Below, piece by piece: positions 5,943-9,798 of a DNA stretch of 9,798 bases. A program made the position numbers and the translations under genes. The first letter of the stretch is position 1, and each line of letters opens with the position of its first letter. Source of the stretch: CAIRYW01 sp964555825 (lineage in GTDB: Bacteria > Patescibacteriota > Minisyncoccia > Phycocordibacterales > CAIRYW01); NCBI GenBank assembly GCA_964555825.1, contig CAZKTY010000033.1, positions 1 to 9,798 on the forward strand, given 5' to 3'. The notes under the pieces were generated by a model that saw only the letters and a list, made by a program, of their open reading frames with translations, made no database searches and was not told where the DNA came from.

Positions 5943-7136
5943 TTAGCCTCTTCTTTCCAGATTTTCCCTTTTGAATCTTTCTATAAAGTCTTTCCTAGAA
6001 ATTCTGTTTGAAGAATTCGCGGTCTGAACTGGAGAATTCATCTCATTTTTTTTGAAGATAAAGTAAGCAACTGCTGTGCTCCAAATGCATAGGCCGATAA
6101 TAAAGAAGATAAGTCCTGTACTTGAACCAAACCCTGTATATGGTATCTGACTTAGAAAGACTCCTGAGGTATACGATCCTGAATTTTGAGAAACAAAATT
6201 CTGTCCAATGCTAATGTTTATGTTTGAACAGCTGTTATATATATAACTGTTGCTAATATTATTACTTGCTCCGTTTTGAACAGTTGAACATACAGTCACT
6301 GATTCAGAACCAACTTGTCTGCCATAAACGGTCAAAGTATTCCCGCTTATAGAGACTGTCGCAAGATACTGATTCAAATTTGAAGAAACATAATATGTTC
6401 CAGTTCCACCAGAAATGCCAACATTTGCGCTCTGCCCTATTCCTACAGAAACACTACTCTGACTTAAAGAAACAGGAGAATTTTGGTAATAATTATGTCC
6501 ATCTCCATTTACTGTGACATGAAGAATGACACACCCTGAATTTGAATAATTTGAACAGATCGTTATATCTGCTGTACCCGAAGAATAACCACTAACATTC
6601 ACTGCATTACCAGTGATATACGCAGTTGCAACACCAGAATTTGAATCTGATGAAACGTAATAGCCTGAACCTCCATTTATATAATCAACAACCGTGTGTC
6701 CTGAATCAATATAAATAGAACTTTGATTAAGATATAGATTTCCAGAAATATTGTTAAATGAATTGTACGGCCAGTTTATTGTATTAGACTGAGCACCGTC
6801 TACAACAACATAAACAGAAGAATTTGAGGAAATATTGTAGGTATTTGTATTTACCGTTGTATTGAAATAACCATTCTGATTAGTTGAACCAAGAGCGCTT
6901 GATACCACAGAATTCCCTCCATTTGGATAGTAATAAAGAATAACTGATGAATTGGAATCTCCATTAACACTTATCTGAGTAAGGTTATTACTATTGGAAT
7001 ATACGGACAAAGTAGGAGCCATCGCTAAAGCACTTGAACTGGAAAATCCAAGAGTAAGAATAGCAAATGCGACAAATAGGCTTGTTTTGTAAAGTTTTTT
7101 GATCTTGATCATACTGTTTTTTGCTTTATTTTTCAT
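5943..7136 (-). CDS. Ig-like repeat surface protein with IPYTG C-terminal signal, 397 residues
   Basis: This is an exported, membrane-anchored surface protein. A signal peptide covers about residues 1-38 (basic start, TSLFVAFAILTLGF core, ALA-M cleavage). Residues 41-122 form one beta domain (ILYYYPNGG, ending INWPY). Two related Ig-like domains follow, about 133-210 and 221-310; both contain SSxxVxxG, GG(S/T)GxYYVSS, a xITGNxxxV or xISGNTLTV strand and a VC/IC strand. These domains resemble repeats common in Parcubacteria surface proteins. The C-terminus has SQIPYTG at 329-335, a hydrophobic helix at 340-361 (GLIFFIIGLCIWSTAVAYFI), KK, and then a charged tail of about 34 residues. IPYTG resembles a sortase-type signal, but the tail is much longer than usual. 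It has its own promoter and a bidirectional terminator. An alternative ATG at residue 9 is possible but has no better ribosome site. Confidence 0.85.
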   Translation of the reverse strand: MKNKAKNSMIKIKKLYKTSLFVAFAILTLGFSSSSALAMAPTLSVYSNSNNLTQISVNGDSNSSVILYYYPNGGNSVVSSALGSTNQNGYFNTTVNTNTYNISSNSSVYVVVDGAQSNTINWPYNSFNNISGNLYLNQSSIYIDSGHTVVDYINGGSGYYVSSDSNSGVATAYITGNAVNVSGYSSGTADITICSNYSNSGCVILHVTVNGDGHNYYQNSPVSLSQSSVSVGIGQSANVGISGGTGTYYVSSNLNQYLATVSISGNTLTVYGRQVGSESVTVCSTVQNGASNNISNSYIYNSCSNINISIGQNFVSQNSGSYTSGVFLSQIPYTGFGSSTGLIFFIIGLCIWSTAVAYFIFKKNEMNSPVQTANSSNRISRKDFIERFKRENLERRG

Positions 7137-7162
7137 ATTTTACTTCAACCTTTTATTTTTAT

Positions 7163-7191
7163 ATATTAACGCTTTTTTCTATTTTTGTCAA
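7163..7191 (-). promoter_or_regulatory. Promoter of the Ig-like surface protein gene
   Basis: On the minus strand a perfect TTGACA (7191-7186), a 17-base spacer and TAATAT (7168-7163) form a strong sigma-70-type promoter. The start site would be near 7156, giving a leader of about 20 bases that contains AAAGG ahead of the ATG at 7136. Confidence 0.7.
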
Positions 7192-7249
7192 TACTCCATT
7201 TGCTTAAATATTTTATTCATGTTTTCATTTGAATATGTTCTTTTTATCT

Positions 7250-7262
7250 TAAGGAGGTGATC
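7250..7262 (+). promoter_or_regulatory. Very long Shine-Dalgarno sequence
   Basis: TAAGGAGGTGATC at 7250-7262 is the complement of 13 consecutive bases of the usual 16S rRNA 3' end (GATCACCTCCTTA). It is by far the strongest ribosome-binding sequence in the window. The AGGAGG core ends nine bases before the ATA codon at 7267, and no ATG, GTG or TTG lies at a suitable distance in the open frame. Confidence 0.8.
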
Positions 7263-7266
7263 TTTT

Positions 7267-7575
7267 ATAAAGAATCCAAGATTATTTGGAAGAGACAGAG
7301 AGCAGACTAACCTGCTCCTGTGCGACATCGTCTCTAGTATGACTGGTACACCGCTCGAAGAGGTCAACGGTCAGTCAATTGTTCCAGAAAGACCGTTCAA
7401 GCGTTTTATCTCAAGACAAGAGATCTTGAAAAGACGCATAAGACATTCCATCAAGGAAAAAGCTGCCAAGCTCAAGGCAGGGATGACGATCGACGACATA
7501 GTCGAGGTCTTATGGCCAAGTTATAAAAAAGACGACAGCAAAAAAACGAAAAAGAAAAAACGCTCAAAGCACTGA
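7267..7575 (+). CDS. Small basic hypothetical protein, 102 residues with an apparent ATA start
   Basis: I do not recognise the family. The first conventional start is the ATG at 7339 (78 residues), but no ribosome site precedes it. The same frame stays open back to 7261, and the 13-base Shine-Dalgarno sequence at 7250-7262 points to the ATA codon at 7267. The extra 24 residues (KNPRLFGRDREQTNLLLCD then IVSS) have the composition of real protein. The body is strongly basic: FKRFISRQEILKRRIRHSIKEKAAKLK around residues 45-71, then MTIDDIVEVLWPSY, then a lysine tail (KKTKKKKRSK). This suggests nucleic-acid or ribosome binding. The terminator overlaps the end of the gene, with the TGA stop in the loop. 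Codon use is richer in G and C than in the surface genes. A mutated or misread ATG at 7267 is an alternative explanation. Confidence 0.65.
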   Translation: MKNPRLFGRDREQTNLLLCDIVSSMTGTPLEEVNGQSIVPERPFKRFISRQEILKRRIRHSIKEKAAKLKAGMTIDDIVEVLWPSYKKDDSKKTKKKKRSKH

Positions 7576-7594
7576 ACTTTGAGCGAATTTTTTT
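7555..7594. terminator. Bidirectional terminator with the stop codon in the loop
   Basis: A perfect 9-bp stem CGCTCAAAG (7561-7569) and CTTTGAGCG (7577-7585) closes a 7-base loop that contains the TGA stop (7573-7575) of the small basic protein. T's at 7588-7594 serve the plus strand, and A's at 7555-7560 serve the convergent aminotransferase gene ending at 7616. Confidence 0.92.
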
Positions 7595-7615
7595 ATCTAC
7601 TATATTGCCTAAAAA

Positions 7616-8446
7616 TTACCACTTTTCTGTGTATTCACTGAATAGACGTCCTAAAGACCTTGTCTTCTCTCCAACATCCCCATTCCCTATTACAATATCC
7701 CCGATCCTCACCACAGGTAAAACCTTTTTATTTGCTCCTGTAACAAACGCTTCATCGGCAGTTTTAAGTTCTTCAACACTTACTTCCCTCTCTTCAATAT
7801 CGAAATGCGATTTTGCAAGTGAAAGGACTATCCTACGGGTAATACCAGGAAGTACATTATCTTTAGCTGTAATAAGAGAATTATTTTTTATTAGAAAGAA
7901 ATTACTTGAAGAACACTCGAAAATCTTATTGTCTGATGTGTACAAGATCTCAAATGCTTTTTGTCTTTTCTTTTCTTTCTGCAAGCGAGCAGCCTCAATA
8001 TAATTAGTGGTCTTTGCCTGTGGAACATACCTCATATACTCATGGAGTATCAGTTTCACTCCATTTTTGTAAAAGGATGAAGGAAGAGAATAAGCAGGTT
8101 CAACTAAGATATAAAAAATAGGCTTATTTCCAGAGATCATGTCAGAAGATGAAGGTCCTCCAGTAACAACAGCTCTAAAACTTGCATCTTTCAGTTTGTT
8201 CTTCTTTAGAAGTTTGTATAAGATCTCTTCAAAGGAACTCTGAGAAACAGGAACAGAAAGACCGATGCTTTTTGTTGAATTTTTGAATCTAGCAAATTGA
8301 TCTTTTATATGAAAAAGTTTTCCATTGTATGTGCGAGAAAAATCAAAAGCTCCATACCCTCTCAAGATCCCTAGATCATCAAGACCTATACGAGCTTTAT
8401 CTATAGGAATTATCTTCCCATCAAAATAACAAAATTTATGTATCAT
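7616..8446 (-). CDS. Fold-type IV PLP-dependent aminotransferase, 276 residues
   Basis: A class IV aminotransferase of the family that includes branched-chain aminotransferase, D-amino-acid aminotransferase and aminodeoxychorismate lyase. The length is typical of the shorter members. Key motifs are present in order: RGYGAFD near residues 29-35, HIKDQFARF with Arg53, the PLP-binding lysine in KTTNY (Lys145), FECSSSNFF with Glu177 and Asn182, and LPGITRR at 199-205, which holds the cofactor phosphate. All expected catalytic positions are intact, so the enzyme should be active in cytoplasmic amino-group transfer between an amino acid and a 2-oxo acid. Which substrate (branched-chain, D-alanine or other) cannot be decided by eye. 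No biosynthetic neighbours are present, so a salvage or single-step role is likely. The ATG lies six bases after an extended -10 box, implying a leaderless mRNA. Confidence 0.92.
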   Translation of the reverse strand: MIHKFCYFDGKIIPIDKARIGLDDLGILRGYGAFDFSRTYNGKLFHIKDQFARFKNSTKSIGLSVPVSQSSFEEILYKLLKKNKLKDASFRAVVTGGPSSSDMISGNKPIFYILVEPAYSLPSSFYKNGVKLILHEYMRYVPQAKTTNYIEAARLQKEKKRQKAFEILYTSDNKIFECSSSNFFLIKNNSLITAKDNVLPGITRRIVLSLAKSHFDIEEREVSVEELKTADEAFVTGANKKVLPVVRIGDIVIGNGDVGEKTRSLGRLFSEYTEKW

Positions 8447-8452
8447 TTTGAA

Positions 8453-8461
8453 ATAATATCA
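8453..8461 (-). promoter_or_regulatory. Extended -10 box for a leaderless aminotransferase transcript
   Basis: On the minus strand TGATATTAT (8461-8453) is an extended -10 element (TGn plus TATTAT, five of six). It ends six bases (TTCAAA) before the ATG at 8446, so transcription should begin at or beside the start codon. No Shine-Dalgarno sequence is present and no good -35 box is needed or seen. Confidence 0.55.
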
Positions 8462-8491
8462 GAAGATCTGTATAAATGAAAAAATATTCAG

Positions 8492-8513
8492 ATACTTTAC
8501 TTTTTTAAAGTAT
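8492..8513. repeat. Inverted repeat in the divergent promoter region
   Basis: ATACTTT (8492-8498) and AAAGTAT (8507-8513) are a perfect 7-bp inverted repeat around an 8-base spacer. They lie between the divergent aminotransferase gene and the 107-residue gene, overlapping the presumed -35 region of the latter. A regulator-binding site is possible, but the sequence is AT-rich and could arise by chance. Confidence 0.3.
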
Positions 8514-8523
8514 GTTGTATTGT
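8496..8523 (+). promoter_or_regulatory. Candidate promoter of the 107-residue gene
   Basis: TTTACT (8496-8501, four of six) and TATTGT (8518-8523, four of six, preceded directly by TG) are separated by 16 bases. The transcript start would be near 8530, giving a leader of about 27 bases that contains AAAGGAG. The evidence is weak. Confidence 0.3.
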
Positions 8524-8556
8524 CATGATAAATTTCCCCTTTGAAAGGAGTGTCCT

Positions 8557-8880
8557 ATGTCCCTTGATCTAGCTGATTTCACGATTAGTCAGTATCTAGC
8601 TTCGGAATTTGGATTCAAAATAAAACCATTGCCAGGAAAAAATTACAAAAGATTCCAGGAGGCAAATCAATTTGAACTTGGAGAAGGCAGTATTTCACTA
8701 TCAGTCGTAAAACAATTGGTAGAGACCTACTATACAAAACTTGACTATGAATTGTCTGGATTGAATATCTATACCAAAAGTTTTGATCTGATCGCCGAAA
8801 GCACTTTTGAAAAAATTCAGATCGAATGCACTCTCATAAGAGACACCTTAATGGAACTTTCGATCATGACCCTTGAATAA
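8557..8880 (+). CDS. Hypothetical protein, 107 residues, unrecognised
   Basis: The start is well supported: AAAGGAG at 8544-8550 lies six bases before the ATG. I do not recognise the family. The protein is soluble and acidic overall, with no signal peptide, membrane segment or cysteine cluster (Cys91 is single). It reads as mixed alpha/beta: an N-terminal helix (LADFTISQYLASEF), a basic loop (PLPGKNYKRFQEANQF, residues 24-39), a helical middle (SVVKQLVETYYTKLDYELSG, 49-68) and a C-terminal helix (FEKIQIECTLIRDTLMEL, 84-101). The size and composition suggest a small regulatory or structural cytoplasmic protein, but nothing in the sequence fixes a role. It is divergent from the aminotransferase gene and is followed by an imperfect terminator. 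Confidence 0.78.
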   Translation: MSLDLADFTISQYLASEFGFKIKPLPGKNYKRFQEANQFELGEGSISLSVVKQLVETYYTKLDYELSGLNIYTKSFDLIAESTFEKIQIECTLIRDTLMELSIMTLE

Positions 8881-8889
8881 ATGTAGTTA

Positions 8890-8923
8890 TCGCTCAAGCC
8901 TTATGGCCCATAGCGAATTTTTT
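8890..8923 (+). terminator. Imperfect terminator of the 107-residue gene
   Basis: The outer stem TCGCT (8890-8894) and AGCGA (8912-8916) and the inner stem GCC/GGC around TTAT are separated by an internal loop; six T's follow at 8918-8923. Its ends (CGCTCAA ... AGCGAATTTTTT) resemble those of the terminator at 7561-7594, but the stem is interrupted, so it should be weaker. Confidence 0.55.
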
Positions 8924-8960
8924 ATACTCACAAATAGTGTGGAAAACATACATTCTTGCG

Positions 8961-8978
8961 TTTGACTTTGAAGTCAAA
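8961..8978. promoter_or_regulatory. Palindromic operator candidate over the -35 box of the cold-shock gene
   Basis: TTTGACTT (8961-8968) and AAGTCAAA (8971-8978) form a perfect 8-bp inverted repeat with a 2-base centre. It covers the whole -35 hexamer and the first half of the spacer. This size and position fit a dimeric repressor site. Confidence 0.45.
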
Positions 8979-8990
8979 TTATGCTATCAT
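8962..8990 (+). promoter_or_regulatory. Strong extended -10 promoter of the cold-shock gene
   Basis: TTGACT (8962-8967, five of six), a 17-base spacer and TATCAT (8985-8990, five of six) with the extended element TGC directly upstream (8982-8984). The start site should be near 8997, giving a leader of about 84 bases before the ATG at 9081. Long leaders are characteristic of cspA-type genes, where RNA folding controls translation. Confidence 0.72.
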
Positions 8991-9080
8991 TGTAGTACAA
9001 AATAGGTATGAGTCGCGAAAAAGTCGAGTTTCTCAAACATAAATATATTTGTATTTTAGAAAGTAATTAAAGCAAAAAAG

Positions 9081-9278
9081 ATGAAAGGAGTAATCAAAAA
9101 ACTCACTGACAAAGGTTTTGGCTTTATTTCAACAGACAGTATGCCGAAAGATCTATTCTTTCACAGCAACTCTCTTGTAGGAGTACAGTTCAATGATCTT
9201 CGTGAAGGAGATGCTGTCACTTTTGAGACTGAACAGTCACCAAAAGGAATGAACGCAACAAACGTACAGAGAGCGTAA
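9081..9278 (+). CDS. Cold-shock domain protein, 65 residues
   Basis: A single cold-shock domain of the CspA family, an OB-fold that binds single-stranded RNA and DNA and acts as an RNA chaperone. RNP1 is seen as KGFGFI at residues 11-16 and RNP2 as DLFFHS at 24-29. The C-terminal half has LREGDAVTFETEQSPKGMNA (40-59), matching the usual LxEGDxVxFE...xKGxxA pattern. The usual KWF near residue 8 is replaced by KKL, as in divergent family members. The length is normal for the family. The ATG at 9081 is not preceded by a Shine-Dalgarno sequence (the leader is A-rich there); an AAAGGAG lies just inside the coding sequence. The leader is about 84 bases and contains a possible 20-codon reading frame. 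It ends in a very strong bidirectional terminator, so it is monocistronic. Confidence 0.93.
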   Translation: MKGVIKKLTDKGFGFISTDSMPKDLFFHSNSLVGVQFNDLREGDAVTFETEQSPKGMNATNVQRA

Positions 9279-9288
9279 GCTTAATGTC

Positions 9289-9322
9289 AAAAAGACGACC
9301 CACACTGTGGGTCGTCTTTTTT
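9289..9322. terminator. Strong bidirectional terminator between convergent genes
   Basis: A perfect GC-rich stem (GACGACCCAC at 9294-9303 with GTGGGTCGTC at 9307-9316) is flanked by five A's and six T's. It ends the cold-shock gene on the plus strand and the 121-residue gene on the minus strand. Confidence 0.95.
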
Positions 9323-9344
9323 GTTTGTTTTTTTATAAACTGAT

Positions 9345-9710
9345 CTATTGAGTGATCCTATCTTCCAAAAGACCGATAAGCTTTACAGCATTCTCCTGTG
9401 AAGTTTTGGTATCTTTGCTTGCTATAAATGACTCCCACTGTGTTGTAATAGCAGTGTCTTGCATTTGCCTTAGATCGCTTTCAAGTTTGATACGATCATC
9501 AGCTGAAGTGGTTCCTTGTGTATCCAAAACAATATTTAGATACTCCTTAAGAACCAAAGCTGCTTGAGTACGAACAGAATTATTACTGATACCTTGACTC
9601 TTTGTCTGCTGCAATTGCTTGCTGACAGAAAAATATTGAACAGAGAGATATATATTCCCTGCCAAAAGGATCAAAATAAGAATACTAGCGAAAAGATTAT
9701 TTTTTAACAT
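9345..9710 (-). CDS. Small N-terminally anchored protein, 121 residues, unknown function
   Basis: Residues 6-24 are a hydrophobic segment (LFASILILILLAGNIYLSV) after a short basic start (MLKNN), reading as an uncleaved signal anchor because no clear cleavage site follows. The remainder is polar and mostly helical: QYFSVSKQLQQTKSQG at 25-40, then TQAALVLKEYLNIVLDTQ, DDRIKLESDLRQMQD and ENAVKLIGLLEDRI. It looks like a short alpha-helical or coiled-coil domain outside the membrane. No enzymatic motif is seen. No Shine-Dalgarno sequence precedes the ATG at 9710; a poor -10-like AATTAT lies six bases upstream, so a leaderless transcript is possible but weakly supported. It is convergent with the cold-shock gene. 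Confidence 0.75.
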   Translation of the reverse strand: MLKNNLFASILILILLAGNIYLSVQYFSVSKQLQQTKSQGISNNSVRTQAALVLKEYLNIVLDTQGTTSADDRIKLESDLRQMQDTAITTQWESFIASKDTKTSQENAVKLIGLLEDRITQ

Positions 9711-9798
9711 ACTGTGATAATTAATTTATTAACTATTAATACAATAACAAATTTCGACGTTTTTTATTGTGGACAACTTTATTTTCGGGAGCAAAGCG

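Noticed and set aside
7250..7262. Possible fragment of a 16S rRNA 3' end on the minus strand
   Set aside because: Only the anti-Shine-Dalgarno complement matches; the adjoining bases do not resemble the conserved 16S 3' helix, so it is a ribosome-binding site.
7605..8003. Plus-strand open frame of 132 codons opposite the aminotransferase
   Set aside because: The minus-strand product has every class IV aminotransferase motif; the plus-strand frame has none and begins after a terminator.
8538..8548. CCTT-TGA-AAGG hairpin hiding the Shine-Dalgarno sequence of the 107-residue gene
   Set aside because: Four base pairs with a three-base loop are too weak to call a regulatory element.
8904..8966. 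Short frame starting at ATG 8904 before the cold-shock promoter
   Set aside because: It starts inside the terminator, has no ribosome site and runs into the -35 box; about 20 codons are expected by chance.
9768..9776. DnaA-box-like TGTGGACAA (TTGTCCACA on the other strand) near the window end
   Set aside because: It is a single site with one mismatch to TTATCCACA and no cluster of boxes or unwinding region in view; a replication origin cannot be claimed.

Overview
The window looks like chromosomal DNA of a Candidate Phyla Radiation (Patescibacteria, Parcubacteria/Paceibacteria-like) bacterium. The inference rests on AT-rich sequence, short genes, short intergenic gaps, many small exported or single-membrane-span proteins of unknown function, and a 397-residue surface protein with the Ser/Asn/Gly-rich Ig-like repeats and 'SQIPYTG' C-terminus that I associate with this group. 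TGA serves as a stop codon (for example at 7573-7575), so the standard bacterial code fits. No rRNA, tRNA, CRISPR array, transposase or phage gene is visible.

Layout. 77-564: a small unknown cytoplasmic protein (start 110) with a promoter and a clear terminator. 646-1840: a probable two-gene unit, a zinc-ribbon protein with two membrane spans followed by a PAP2-related membrane protein with sphingomyelin-synthase-like active-site motifs. 1909-2423 (minus): a small Cys-cluster protein. 2488-4878 (minus): a 796-residue secreted protein with degenerate beta-solenoid-like repeats, a fibronectin-III-like domain and a C-terminal helix. 4968-5364 (minus): a small membrane-anchored protein. 5461-5930 (plus): a small secreted coiled-coil protein. 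5943-7191 (minus): the Ig-like, IPYTG-bearing surface protein. 7251-7594 (plus): a small basic protein with a 13-base Shine-Dalgarno sequence and, apparently, an ATA start. 7616-8461 (minus): a fold-type IV aminotransferase. 8557-8923 (plus): a small unknown protein. 8961-9322 (plus): a cold-shock protein with a long leader. 9345-9710 (minus): a small membrane-anchored coiled-coil protein.

How it works together. Most genes are single units separated by strong hairpin terminators, several of them bidirectional between convergent genes. From 2488 to 7136 four exported or envelope proteins are clustered, so this stretch is a cell-surface locus, with the PAP2-related lipid enzyme nearby. Nothing ties them into one mechanism beyond location. 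The aminotransferase and cold-shock protein are ordinary housekeeping or accessory functions.

I do not see convincing evidence for a new multi-gene system. The most distinctive signals are regulatory: the ATA start behind a 13-base Shine-Dalgarno match, two genes that look leaderless (a -10 box exactly six bases before ATG), two stop codons placed inside terminator loops, a palindrome over the -35 box of the cold-shock gene with a possible leader peptide, and an excess of GATC tetramers.
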